Positions 11,393 through 24,700 of a stretch of DNA of 64,000 bases are shown here, piece after piece; within the stretch, counting starts at the first letter, position 1, and every line of letters begins with the position of its first letter. Under the pieces are notes generated by a model. That model saw only the letters and a list, made by a program, of their open reading frames with translations, searched no databases and was not told where the DNA came from. Source of the DNA: Lingula anatina (lineage: Eukaryota; Brachiopoda; Lingulata; Lingulida; Lingulidae); contig NW_019773914.1 of NCBI RefSeq assembly GCF_001039355.2, forward strand, positions 304,260 through 368,259, in the 5' to 3' direction. The translations under genes and the position numbers were made by a program.

Positions 11393-11440
11393 GTTTATTT
11401 ATTTATCTATTTATTTATTTATTTATTTATTTATTTATTA
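11393..11440. repeat. (TTTA)n microsatellite
   Basis: About twelve TTTA units with one TCTA variant. Nothing else is recognisable in the surrounding 11214-12410 stretch, which is AT-rich and without supported exons. Confidence 0.9.
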
Positions 11441-12418
11441 AGACTTTCTATTATTATCCTTTTTCGGATTCGTTCTATTATTTTATATAAAATGTAACTT
11501 AATGTAGTAATTGAGGCAACACGCCAGCTTGCAATGTGAATAAATCGTTTTAATAATGTTTCTTTCTTTGTTATCTCTAAACAGTAATCTATTTTTACAC
11601 AGGTAGCGATGATGGAAATTTGTGTACGGAGCATCTTTAAACTTTTTGAGACGGGGTGATTTGTTGATCATGCTGATTTACGATGCTGATGCATGTCTAT
11701 CAAATTCAATTTTTGACCACAGAACACTTCATGTTGAATTAAAAAACTGATACTAAATTAAACTAGCAGTTTTCTTGCAACACTTAAAACATGATCAGCT
11801 GCGTGTGCCAAGCTAGTGAACAAAAGGATAGGTGGCCACGGGAGTATAATCCTATCGCCGCAACAAACAATGGGCACCTTCTGGCTGATGTATCCTGCTG
11901 TTAATTACACCTAGTCACAGCGGATTGTCGCGCTCGCGCTGGACCACAGAAACAGGCGTCATGGGGTTCACTCGCCTAAGGTATTGTGTGTTTTTACGTC
12001 TAAACTATTGTGTTTTGGCGTTCGAATTTTGAAGGGATTAGACGGGTCTCCATTGTTTGTCCGCCCCCTTCTATTCATAGTATAGGGATTAAAACGTTTT
12101 GACGTTTTTAAAACGTCGTACAACGGAAACTTAATTTTTATTACTACTGTATGTAATTTTTTTCATTTTTTTAGATTTGTACAAAGAGTCCAACGTACAC
12201 AAAGGACAAACGTGCCACGGTGTCTATTGTGCTAACGAAATTGTTACAAAATGTGTTATCTATACGTCAATAAAGGACTCAGTCATTTTATGCTTAACGT
12301 CGTCTACAATATTAGTGATCAGTACATTGCAAAATATTTATGTGTGTCTGTGTGCATGTTCTAACCAAGCAGTCACTGCTCAGTTAGAAGAAACAAACAT
12401 GTGGAATAAACAAACATA

Positions 12419-12729
12419 CCCAGCGGGCAAATTATGTTGTTTTAACGTTGAAACAACGTTGAACCATAACGTTGAGTAGACATTGAATAAACGTTGGATT
12501 TGAAAGTTGTGTCAACCTCAGATAACAACGTTGTATCACCGTCAGAAAACAATGTTATATCAACCCCACCCAGCGGGACATTAGCCTGGATGTGTTTAGC
12601 AGCACATTATGACGGTGTTTCGACGTGGCTGGATCAACGTTGATTTGACGTTGAATTTAGGTAGATCAACGGCAATTCAACGTATCAACCTGTTTTCAAC
12701 GTTGATCCAACGCAACTATGCCTGCTGGG
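12419..12729. mobile_element. MITE with CCCAGCGGGCA ends and AACGTTGA repeats
   Basis: Left end CCCAGCGGGCA and right end TGCCTGCTGGG form 11-bp inverted repeats with one mismatch, flanked by ATA on both sides. The interior is packed with AACGTTGA-type palindromic words in both orientations. A second 'cccagcggga' occurs at about 12567, suggesting an internal duplication or a nested copy. It has no coding capacity. Confidence 0.7.
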
Positions 12730-13790
12730 ATATAAACAACCCATATTTTCTGCGTTAATTACGATAACTGTCATCAAACTCTCTCTGTTATGTATCAGCC
12801 TAGCCATAGTGAAAAATGACTTTCGACCGACATACACCACCTAGCTGGCAGGCGTAAATACGACTAAATTAAGACCGAGATAAACACTATTCCAGTTTGG
12901 TGCAACTGGCTTTTTCTCGCTTTTTCGCTTTTTCTCGCTTTTTGCGCTGGATTTACGCCAGCGCAACTGCTACGCCAATTTTCGAACGGTTGGTGCAACC
13001 GGGTCATGCAATTAATTTTTTTTACCTGAATTTTGGAACTCAAAATGATGACGTGGCAGTGCAAAGAGTGAAGCCACTACGATGAAAATTATAAAAAAAA
13101 GATGTATCGGATAAAGGCAGATAGAACCTTCTTAGGTAAACATGAATTTCAATGAAAAATATGAATGATCATTTTATGTGTGGCGTATGTGTTTGTATTC
13201 AATGGCAGCCTTAATAGCACATTAATTAGAAACTCTTCCAGTTTCCGTTATCATTATTTTTTAATAAAACAGATGAAGCTCAAGGGACCGCAAAATCACG
13301 TCAAAGAAGAATCATGAAAGCAAACCACCGTGTTCAAAATAATACAAATTAGCCTAATCAGTCGTTTTCGCAAAGGTTGACACGCAAAATCTGAGTTGTG
13401 ACATTTCTTACGCCAATTAAACGTGAGATATATGCTCTAATAAAAACGCGAACGAAGAAGAGCGGTTTTTATTAATGAAGTGTTGATCTCGTTAGTGCAG
13501 GAAACCACCGCCTCTGATCAAGCAAAACATAGTTAATTCTTAAATACAAACGGTCGTGAAAATATAGTAACACGTTTAGAAATTTGTTCATTCAACTCTC
13601 AAAACCGACCGTGCAAAATAAATGGTAAGAGTATGGTGCAGAGAAGTTAATGGAAGAGTATGGTGCAGAGAATTTGAAGACCAGTGTACATACGAACCCA
13701 TCACGTAGAATTAACCAAGAATGTTGAACGTACTTCAGTATGTGAACTGATAATTAGCGTACCAGTTCCAGACACGATAAAATGTGCGTC
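12730..13790. other. Intergenic, no gene seen
   Basis: No supported exon. A short purine/pyrimidine-biased stretch of repeated 'tttttcgc' words lies at 12908-12948, and a 'gaagagtatggtgcagaga' direct repeat lies at about 13628-13673. Confidence 0.45.
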
Positions 13791-13791
13791 A

Positions 13792-13798
13792 TATAAGG
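13792..13798 (+). promoter_or_regulatory. Candidate TATA box of the receptor-ectodomain-like gene
   Basis: TATAAGG, about 50 bp before the ATG at 13848. If used, the 5' UTR would be very short, about 20-25 nt. The position fits but there is no independent support. Confidence 0.35.
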
Positions 13799-13847
13799 AG
13801 GAGTGCAAATCCTACAGTCACTGTTTCCTATTCTCAAGGGACACAAC

Positions 13848-14935
13848 ATGATCGCGTTACGTTCTGTTCGTATACTGTTGCTAGCCAGTTTGGCAATCAT
13901 GGCTTCCTCTGTCTTGTTGGATCAACGCTCTCCCAACGTGACAACCCAGCGCACAAACGATAGAGGGCAGCAGCTGAGGCCGCACGAATGGCTTTGTGGA
14001 AAATACCCATCTTTGGAACCTGCGCACCATTTTAAAGTACATTGCTCTTGCGATGAATTATGTTCAATTTTTAACGACTGCTGCTGGGGGTCAGGCAGTG
14101 AATGTACGGCAACGACAGCCATAGAGCCGCTGTCTCCAAATGTGCTCGAGGCCGAAAATGTCACCAGGTCCCCTAACCCCACGGGGACGTCAGTTTTGAT
14201 AAACGCATCAGTTGTTCTTAAAGCATGGGCATCACGGAGACCAGATGGCATCGCTCTGGCAAGGAGAAGCACGTGCAGGCGAGCGCCAACGGCGCCCAGA
14301 TTCGAAGACGCTAGAATGATAAACGGAGAAGATTGGTACGGTCACTTCTGGATGGTTGACCGGTGTCCAGTTTCGTGGTCGGACGCCAGGACTGAGGAGC
14401 TTTGTACGAGTATTTCCAATGGCACCCTTTTAGATGACCTAGAAGTCATTTTGCCGGTCACCGATCCACAGTCAGCACTCATATTCAAAAACCGTTACTG
14501 TGCTGAGTGCAATGACGTCCAAAACGCTGAAGACTGGCTTTTTCTTGTTCAATGTTTGAGAACTTATGAAATGGATGTAGAGTTCCTGTCCAAGTGCGGT
14601 TCCTCAGCATGTGTCCTGCAAATCTTAGAGACGTGGTTGGATTGCAGCGGTACCTTGATACCAAATCCGGAGCACAAACTTCGCCGATGTTTCCCCGACG
14701 GAGGAACGGACGTGTACGAGTCATGTCTTCAGGACCCTTTGAGCCAAATGAACATCAGTTCTTCTCCACTTAGAGATGCCTGTCAGTCATACACTAACGT
14801 AGTCCAATTTGGGGAGTCATTTTTTAAAAATTACCATTGTATGCACTGCTACACAGACGTCGCGTACCACGACTGCAGTACAGGTGAGAATATAAAAAAA
14901 AATCGTTTCAATTTCTGAACATAGAACTTACATGT

Positions 14936-14988
<53 letters not shown>

Positions 14989-16292
14989 GTCACATTCTAC
15001 TGATTATGTAATTTCTTCTTAATGTGGTGGACATCAAAATCGGCATGAGCAAAATGATTGAAAGTTTTCAGAGTGCATCCCAAAGAACAATTGATATTGG
15101 AGATGTAAACCCAAAAGTCATATATATGTTGACAATTAGTTTGATGGATTATGAAGGAAGTAAAGGAAGAGAGGTCAGTTGTGATGGTTGTAGAGCTAGG
15201 GATGGATTAAGATACATACATGACCAGGGCTCCAGGGATGACACATTTGCATTTATTGTAACACTTGTTTTCAGATATATCGAATACAGATCAAAGTCCT
15301 TCGAAAGAGTTTGATCCTGTAAGTTTTAGTGCTATACTTTACGCAAATGATTTGAAGAAGGACAATGTTGACCAAATTATGACGGTACGTCCACAATATT
15401 TTGTGCCCATCTACAATCATGAAAAGTGTAATTAGCTGTAAAAAGGTGCCATTCAAATCATGAAAATTGAAATGTGCTCGAGCAAGCAAAAATCACAAGC
15501 CAAAATCCTTAGAAAAATCTGCATCTTCAAGCGCATTTTAGAGGGTTCAGTTCATTGTTTGACATAAAAGATATTTTAATTCCTACTTGTAAACTTAATT
15601 TCTTAAACGTAGCCAGGGAGTTTTGATATGTTTTGTAACTGGGGGACAAAGAATCCCACTGTTCCGAAAACTGAAGCAACTTTTAATGTCTCCAGGTCAA
15701 CGCCACACGCGAGATTTGTCCACCCGGCTACATCATCCGCAGGGGGTCATGCCTCCCTGTGTTGACTAACCTGAAGAAAGTGCCGTACAAGTTAACATTC
15801 GTCTTCATCCCGCTGAGGTGGCACCCAAAGCTACAGCAAACGGAGGCGTCATGCTTTCAACTACTGGAGCATACCGAATCGGCACTGACGGCAAAGGCGC
15901 GCGTTGGGTTTAAAGAGAGCACCTGTGACGCCCAAAAAGACAGTGCCACTTCCTTGGTCATTTTTCGCGTAAATTTTTCTATCATTTTTCTACCGGTAGT
16001 GCCCAGTTATGACGTAGGTTTAAATTTATCCCGGTCTCTCCAACACGACGCCGAGGAAACCCTTAAACAGACGCCTTTGGGGAGTTCACAGTGGAAATTC
16101 GTATTGTGTCCAAGTGAAGAATCGTACCACCGCTGCAAAGGCGTCAACGACGCCAAGAACAAGAGCGATGTCTCGCTGTCAAAAGTGCAGGCCAGTGGAG
16201 CACCGCGTGCCGCAGTCAACAAAGGAAGTGTCATAATATCGCTGTTCAGATTGCTGATGTTTGCGTTATGTGCTCTTGCTGCACTGGTGTAG
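13848..16292 (+). CDS. Cysteine-rich receptor-ectodomain-like protein with C-terminal membrane anchor, no 7TM
   Basis: Three exons, 13848-14883, 15275-15384 and 15696-16292 (TAG), join in frame to 580 residues. The first 24 or so residues are a hydrophobic signal peptide (MIALRSVRILLLASLAIMAS). C50-C86 form a somatomedin-B-like cluster (CSCDELC, then DCC) with seven rather than eight Cys. The middle has 'RCPVSW...LC' and 'PVTD...FKNRYCAECNDV', and exon 3 opens with ICPPGYIIRRGSCLPV. I know these words from extracellular regions of lophotrochozoan secretin/methuselah-type GPCR proteins. No GAIN domain or seven-helix region follows: the protein ends with about 20 hydrophobic residues (VIISLFRLLMFALCALAALV) right at the C terminus, as in GPI-anchored or tail-less proteins. 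A decoy or ligand-binding role is possible but unproven. The start is the ATG that opens the signal peptide. Confidence 0.8.
14938..14984. repeat. (CT)n microsatellite in intron 1
   Basis: About 23 CT units 55 bp after the exon 1 donor of the receptor-ectodomain-like gene. Confidence 0.9.
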
Positions 16293-18013
16293 AATTAATT
16301 AACTGTGACTGAAAGCATAACTGAAAGAAAACACTGACTTTTCCTTCCTTGAAATCAGTATTATTGAAAATATGGAGTTGATTCCATATTGAAGATTAGA
16401 CTTTTTGTGAAACAGATTATTCGCAGCGAAAAATCTCAGCTTAAAGAATATACGCAAAAAATATAGTAATTGAACTTTTGTCATTTAACTTTATTATTTA
16501 ATGATTTATTTATAAATCGTCCAAGGACTTTCGTCAGGCTGCATCGTTTGCGTCGCCTTGAAGACAGAATTATTTTGAAACAAAATCCATTTCAAAATCC
16601 AAATGTCTTTATTTACGTGTATCTACATTTTTGTTTGTGAAACAAAAAGTGAATTCGCACCTAAAGGATAACAATTACCATAGAAATGAAAAAAAATATT
16701 AACTCTGATTTAGTTTTTCATATGATTGTGTCTTAAAGGAAATACTCCGGGCCCTCTTACGTTTGCTTGTAAAATTGGAACTCTAGCATTTACAATTTAA
16801 GCCCCCAAAATACCAAGTTTTCTGAATTATCGACTTACACGCACAGTGTATTTGTTAATAAAAAAAGAATATTCAATTTAATGATTCCTGAATAAAAAAG
16901 TACACGAATGCAAAATGCCAAAGATTTAAAAGTAGTGCATATCGATTAATTCGTATTTTTGTCAAATTAGCAATTTTTTTGCGTGTCAAAGTGATACAAA
17001 AATCCAGCTGCACTTGGGCACGAGTGGAAATGCCTGCACGTGGGCATGTGCATACCCAGAAACATATGTCAGCTGAGCCCCAGTTTTCATAGGTAAACTT
17101 TCTACTTGGAAACTTGTTGTTTTCTTAAAAGACAAAAAACAAACACAAACACAAAATTAAGTCAACATTTTTAAAACGGCAATTGTAGATGTCCAAAACT
17201 GACAAAAATTCATTGTTGAAAATATATAAAATGTTTTTGTTTTTTTTTTTCTTAAACATTCGAAATTTTCTTTTAATTTGGTCATTTTGGTCATTGTTTC
17301 GAAATCGACAAGTTGGTAATCAATCACGGTTACCTATTATATACAGGATTGGTATATGGATAATTAAGGACCATAGTACATGTAGCGTAGTTGCTTGGTG
17401 TTTGCTGCTTCTATTGGGGGGGGGGGGGGGGGGAGGTCAAACTAAGCAAAGTTTCAAAACAATGACATAAAATGTTTGCCGCGGGTTAATTGCTAATTTA
17501 CCCAACAATGGAAATAATGCGGGCTGCATTTTGTTTTTAGTCTACAATAAAACACAGCATAATGATTGGAAAAAAAAGAAAATAAGAACTGTGAAGCAAA
17601 GTGATTACCATTTAGAACCAGCCTCTCCTGTTCACCAACGTATGAATGTTGCCTGTCTTTGTGGATGGTTTTCTATACAACTCCTAAAACACTGTATTTT
17701 GACAGTAGAGAAAGAAAACAGATATTGAAAATCAAATGGGCATGGTCTCCCAATGATCAATATCAACAAAAGCTCAGAGGTATAACGAGTTTGTTAATCT
17801 CAATTTGCACAGGGTGAGCGTGTCACGTAGGGTTTCTTTACAGATAACTGCAACTGTTTCTGTAATACATGAAGGTTTTTTACAGATAATTTATAAGTCA
17901 GTGTTTTGATTTTGCACACACACACACACGCACACACACACCTGTAAAAGTCTTGCCTTTAGTCAGCAGTATATACCCATCATTACGTCACAGTTGTAGG
18001 AGTGACACACACG

Positions 18014-18061
<48 letters not shown>

Positions 18062-18390
18062 GGTATGGAGAGAGACTCAAATGTTGAACTAAATATGAAA
18101 AGATTTTGATTTATCTGGTTAACGATTTCTCCACTTCTGTGGAGCGTGCAGGTTCCTTATTGTTATTATATTGGACATGGGTTACGTAACCGTGCTTATT
18201 AACACAATATAACAATATTATCAAAGCATGGAAGACATCGATTGTAATTTGACTCCACATTTGGAGTCATCATGTTAAACTCGCAGGCACTTAATGTACT
18301 TCTATTTCAGAGTCATTGGCGGAGGAAAACACGTAATAAAAGATTAATGATACAGAAAAACACTGAGAATGACACTCTAATAATTCCTTC
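16293..18390. other. Intergenic, microsatellites only
   Basis: No supported gene. It contains a poly-G run (17416-17433) and two CA-rich arrays (about 17916-17941 and 18006-18060). Confidence 0.55.
18006..18060. repeat. (CA)n microsatellite
   Basis: CA dinucleotides with a CG-interrupted start, about 55 bp. A shorter CA array lies at 17916-17941. Confidence 0.9.
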
Positions 18391-18727
18391 ATTTGATTAA
18401 GAACACTTTATATAAAAGTATCCATATCGATGTTCTGTTGAGATTTCTGTTGTGATACGAACACAATGGCGTTCCGATCTCTTTAGAAAGGGATATGGCT
18501 TAATTCTATGGACATCTTAAACTCTGATGGCACTGTAATTGCTTATCGTGCCTGCTGGCGTGTGTTTTAGGGATTAGAACGTCCTCTTTATGTAAGTCAA
18601 ACTTCCCTATCATGTGGACACGGAGAGACGATACACATAAGTAGCTGCACTTGGCAATAACACTCTAGAGATCCTAAACGGGAATCGTCTCTTGTTGTAT
18701 AACAGCTGTATTCTGGTTGTTATCAAA

Positions 18728-21700
18728 ATGCATCTAAACATGCTTTCCATTTTACAACTCATGCTTACGGTCGTTTGGATTGTAGTTGGGGCTAAAATGT
18801 CCACAAATATCTACAGATATGTCAGCCCTCCTAGTTGCCGGGAAAACGTAGCGAATACAAATGTCTTCGGACGCCAATATGTGTCGACAAAAAGTGCTTG
18901 CGCCATCGCATGCACGGCAAACACGCCCCGCTGTGTGGGATTCAACTACATTAAAACCGATTCAGGGGAAGATTCATGTGAATATGCTGGTGCCAAATCA
19001 GACGAGAATAGCACAAATTTGGTTCACAGAGATGGATATAAGTACTTTGAACAGGTAATGTGTCTCTTTTCGTTATTATTTTTTTATATAAACACGCATC
19101 AAACCCTTAAATATCCGTAATGTACACTGTACCACACACCTATTTATTTACGAACACACTCGTCCGCACACATCCATGCATGAAAAAAACGCCCCAACTG
19201 TTTCATCAAAATATCGACATCTTTAAGAGATGTTAATAAATGCATTGTCGTTAGTTCAAAAGCAGATATGATTTTATTATATTTTCATTAAAATTTATTG
19301 ATTAAGTGTAAGAACGTAGTAAATTAAAAAAACAATCCCCACGGCCCTCAAAAGGTAATTAATAGTACACAAAATAACATTTATCGAATAAGTGGAATGA
19401 AATATGTATTAAATAAGTAGAAGTGTATTGTGTTCGATACATCTTATTATATATTGCGCCAAGATATTCTTTTTAAATAAACGCAAGCAGCACCAATAGT
19501 TGTTCTATATACAGCGGCGGATTCAGGATTTTTTGAAGGAGGGATCCACGGATACGAAATCGACCCCCCCCCCCTTGGCGTAGGGTCGGAGGACGGAAAA
19601 AAAAGTGGTCTTTTAGAAGGCGGACGGTGCCACTTGGTACGGTTTAGAACTATGATTCAGCTAGTGAAAATTTTAATTTTAAGAGGGGATCATTGGTGTC
19701 ATTATTTTCAGAAATCGAGGGGGGGGGCAGGACCCCCCTGACACCCCCTAAATCCGCCACTGTGTATACCGTACCACTTTACCGGGTTCTTACGGGGGGG
19801 GGGGACTCCCTTTCACTGGCCCCTAGACACCCAAAAGTCAGCCATTTAGGTGGCAATCTTAAGTAATAGCCAAACATTTCTAGTTAGAGGATTTCAGATG
19901 CTGATATTTTCATTTCGTTTTACACTGAGTTTACGTTTGACTTCACCTGTGACGCTATAGAGCACGATAAGAGTCAAAGTGGTTCCCAAATTAACAGTAT
20001 TAGTTGTGAGTACTCTTTGCCATTTCAAACATCCACTGTGGAGTTGACCCTGGTACTGTATGAATATATGTACATTCTTGATAAGCAAGGCCAAAGGAGG
20101 GGGGGCATAAAAAACAAAATGTATGATTAAGTAGAGCAATAGCGGCTATGTTTTTGACATAGAAGTAGAGAAAATGTAATGCCAACTTCAAATCTCGCAG
20201 GCCGAGCTTGTGACCCCGAGAGTTGGGCGAGAGTTGGGGAGTTTCACTTCCGGTTTCCATACCGCTGCATTCAACTCACGCTTTAACATGTTGTAAAACT
20301 ACTGTACATAGCGACTAAAGCTAGTTTTTACGATTATGTGATTTGGCATGGCGTAAACGGGAGTCGGCACATTCTAACTGCAGTTTTGTTGGTGTGAAAA
20401 CGGAATCATTAAAAACCAAATCGCTTTTTTTGGTGCGTGTGACGGAGTGTATACCGAAGATAACACCGAAGATAATTTCGCAATGTAAGTAATAACTTTT
20501 GTATTTTAATACAATATTGTGTTCTTTAGGCGTAAATTTTAGGAGTGAGAGACTCATTCATGATATGATCTGTCCTTGAATACAATGGTCGTCTGACGCC
20601 GATTGTTTTTCCGTTAATCCCTCGATCCGTGTCCACGTACGGTCTTCGAGAAATCTGTAAACTAAATGTCGTTATCCAAGCTGTTAATAAAAACACAGAA
20701 TATTCATACATATAAATATTACATATTTAGTTATCCCCTTTTCATTTTATGCATATGTACAAGCAAAATACGAACATGTTTAATAGAAAAAACGGAAAGA
20801 TTCAAGTCATACTTGGAGTTGGGTCATGCCTCCAGAGAATCATTGCAACAATAAACTAGATCAGTTATAGCTGGTTATTACTCCTGGAGATATAGCTTCA
20901 ACATATGATTCAGATATACCTGACTATGTGACGTCGGTCTAATAATGACAATTTATTATAAATGTAAATTTTTATTCTGTTCTTTTCAAGGGTGTCAGGA
21001 AGGAGTTCTGTTGTGTTGTTTTATGCAGTGCCTCACAGAAGTGCAAGGGTGTTTCTTTTCACAGCTTGCCTAAGGTAAAAATTAAAAATTGAAGCAACAC
21101 AAAATAATGATCAAGCAAACCATTTTATTATTACCTCACTTCCACCTTTCCCCAAGTGAATAACTATCTTCTTTCACAATAATTATAAATAAAACGACAA
21201 TTCATGATATCTCATAATGTTCAATATTTTACACCTTCATATGCCTATATGCTAGCTTTTTGATTCCACAAAGAAACTCCCATTTCCAAGGCAAGTACAA
21301 GAATTAAGATGGTACATGTATCTTTTCATATTCACAGGGGTGTCTAAGGTTTCAGACAAATGGAGAAGTCAGCTGATCCACTGCATCAACAGATGTGACG
21401 GCTACTTCAATCCAGAGAAAGTCAAGATCTGTTCCAGGTATTTTGAAGCACTGTTTCATTAAATGTATGTGTACATTCAGGCTGTATAATTGAGGGCTGA
21501 ATATTATCTCATGAAAGTTTATTGAAGCTGATTGAATTGAATTAACATCCCTTTCACCCCATTTACATATTACAACTTCAATTCAACATTGCTGTTTGCT
21601 GAACAAATGAGGACTTATGTCTCTGTTTCATAGCTTTATTTTTTACATCAGACATTTAGCAGTGCACACATGTATGGTGAAACTGATTGCAGTTACATAC

Positions 21701-24700
21701 ACACTGAGACTATCCTTACTTTAAAATAGAAACTAAGGATTAAAGAAATGTGTACAAAAACGGCTGAATTTGTACATTTAGCATGATATGTAGAACTAAA
21801 ATGGCAATCTGGAATAACAGAATTAGAGCAACATGCATTGGAAAAAAATGTATCTGTATTGGAAAGGTGTCCCTAATATTGTTCCATTTCCACTAACATA
21901 GACTTTGCAACCTGTTGTGTCTGCTTCTGGCTGTGTACTGTTATCTCTGGGTTGACTCTGTTCTTTATGCTTATCACTTCCTTTACATATATGTTTCAGT
22001 TTGCTGACTACAAAAACCACCATGCACTATTTGGGCTGATGACATGTGCATCCAGGACTTTACTGAAGATATCAAGTGTCAACCACACTGAGTTAGTGAT
22101 CTTCTGTGACTGCTATAATGGCTGTCATTCTGGTTGTAGCAGTGAAGAAAGCTGACTGGGATGCCTCTCTGTTCAGCCTGGAGACCTTGGGACTTCTTTA
22201 CCAAACAGGGAGATATGCATTGTCCCAAAAGTTTGCAGATATCTGAAACTAAATTAGAACTGTGTGTTACATGTGGATTTATTTGGGAGTTTTGTGTTAG
22301 TCATGCACATTTTTAAAGTACTAATGGCAGAGTACAACTAATTCTGTCTGACTCCAGCTTTTGATGTATCCAAGAATATTGCTGTTTGAGAAATCAGTAT
22401 CAATACTACGTCTTTATTTTTAACTATGACTATGTGAAACATTGGTTTTTAAATATTATAGAATAACCCATGGCATAACATGAACAAGAGCTGTTAATAA
22501 ATCGAGTATGTAGGCAAGGAAAAGTTACCATCATTATAAACAAGTTGAAATACTATTGTGATAAAGTTCAACCCCATCTTGCATTTATACGTTTTAATAA
22601 AATTATTGCACCAATAGTATTCTATGGGTCACATGTATGAGGCTTCAAACTGTGTGAACCGGTGCTGATATTATTTTGAAGGAAAATTTAAGGTGTAAAA
22701 TCAAGCACTTCCAAATAAGCTAACTTAGGTGATTGCATCAAATAACCCATGGTTTGCAGCTAGGAGTAAAAAAAAATAATAATAATTAAATAAATAAAAA
22801 AAACTGAAAAATAATAAAATAAAAAAATATGGAATAAACTGAGGAAAATATAACAAACTATTAAATGCTCTTGAAGTTAGATGAGGTATGATCATTATGA
22901 TGTATTACATTGAAAACAAGCAAAAACATTTTTATATAGTTTTGGAAGTGTGTGGTATAATTAAGGCACAGGAAATGGATTCCTTGAACATTAGACTGAA
23001 AGATACCATGTTCAAAAGTGTATTAAATAATTGCAAAATACCTCTAAACTGAAATTATTGCATTTTCTAACTGTTTCAGCAGAAGATGCTTTACGTATTT
23101 GTATCTGATTTCTCTAAATTTCACCGTTCTAATCATATACTGATGATTGATAAAGGTACACACGAAAATATTTCATACAAATATAAAACTATTTTATATG
23201 CAGATCAAGAGTAATCATTTGCTATTGTTATTATGTATGCAGTTACAGCTGTTATTGCTACTATAACTGATACATAATTGGTACTTTGTAATTTTGATAA
23301 AAGCCTTGAAATACTGAAATATATATTCTTTAACAATGTACCTTTTGAAGTGTCCTTTTGCATATTTATAGCTGCTGTATGTCAACAAAATGCTGGATGC
23401 AGCTTTTCCAGGGATTGCTCCACTAATTGTGAGATTTCAGTCACCTGAAGTAGTAAATTTACAAAAGCACTGTCAACAAATTATTTTTGTATTTGTATCA
23501 TGTTTCTTTATTAATGTAAATGCATAATATTAATGAAAAGGAATGTACTGTACCAATTTCCATGTAACTATACAATGTTTAAGCCATATAAAAATGTTCT
23601 CAAACAAAAAAAAAAATGTTAAGAAAGATGATTATTTTTATTTATTGCAACATACCAGGGTGACTGGTGACTGGTTGTGTGGTGCTCTGTACGGCGAGTT
23701 GCAGCATACTGAATCTCTCTTCAAAATCATTCTGTAAACAGAAAATTTACTTAAAATTTTGGAAAAAATAACTTACAACAAATCCTAAATTTTAATGACA
23801 ATGAATGCGAGTAGGATTTAACTTAATGAGGTGATTTAATATCGGTAGAAAAAATTATTGGGTCGCCTTTTCCTTGGCAGGAAAATTGCTGGCAGGCTTG
23901 TATTAGTTGTAAACAAAAGCATTAAAATAAATATCAAATTCCCTAGTTAAGGGACAGAATTCTATTCTAGCTTTTTTTCAAGTATGATGTGCAGTCAAAC
24001 TACAGTTCACGGCTGGTTGTAGACTATTCGGACTAATATCCCCTTGCTGTGGTACTAAAATATCATAACTTGATCACGACAGGGAAAGTAAAACTCTGCC
24101 GGCTGTCCACGTGCTTTGTGTGAGATCGCTCGATTATCGTCGATTTTATCCACATGCTGCAATCCAGCTTCGTTTAATCAAGCTAAGAGACAGACTTACC
24201 TCCAATAATGTCAACTTCGAGGCCATTATTAATCAAATTGAACCAAAAATCTGTCAAAATGACGCTCAATTGTCTTAGCACGCCTGCTCCCCATTCACAT
24301 GTAGTGCAACGAAAGTTGACCGAAAGTAAAACTACCCAACTCTCGCCCAACTCTCGTGGTCACAAGCTCATAACACAGAGGGCAATACAAATCTCGCGGG
24401 AGTTGGCATTCCATTTTCTCTACTTCTATGGTTTTTGACATTTTGCTGATAGTCCCAAGGAGCAGATAGCTTTTTTATCATGGAAGGGCTGCATGACACG
24501 TATGACGCCATGCCGGGTAATGACTCAATTCAGTTTTGTTCTGTTGCGTAGTTGGTAAAGGATAGAGATCAATGACCATCCCCGCCTAAGTATCATTTTA
24601 AAGACTTTACAGCAAAGAGCAAAGAAATATTATTGACGACGCAGACTTTATGATAATGCCGAGCAAGAATGTGTTGTTAAAATCGATCAATAATTCTAAA

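Noticed and set aside
13803-13847. A longer N terminus for the receptor-ectodomain-like protein
   Set aside because: The upstream extension begins with GTG, lies directly behind the TATA-like box and would put extra polar residues before the clear signal peptide that starts at the ATG at 13848.
21823-22155. Open frames inside the P-like element as transposase core
   Set aside because: They are short, overlap on opposite strands and show no RNase H-like or DDE motif that I can recognise.
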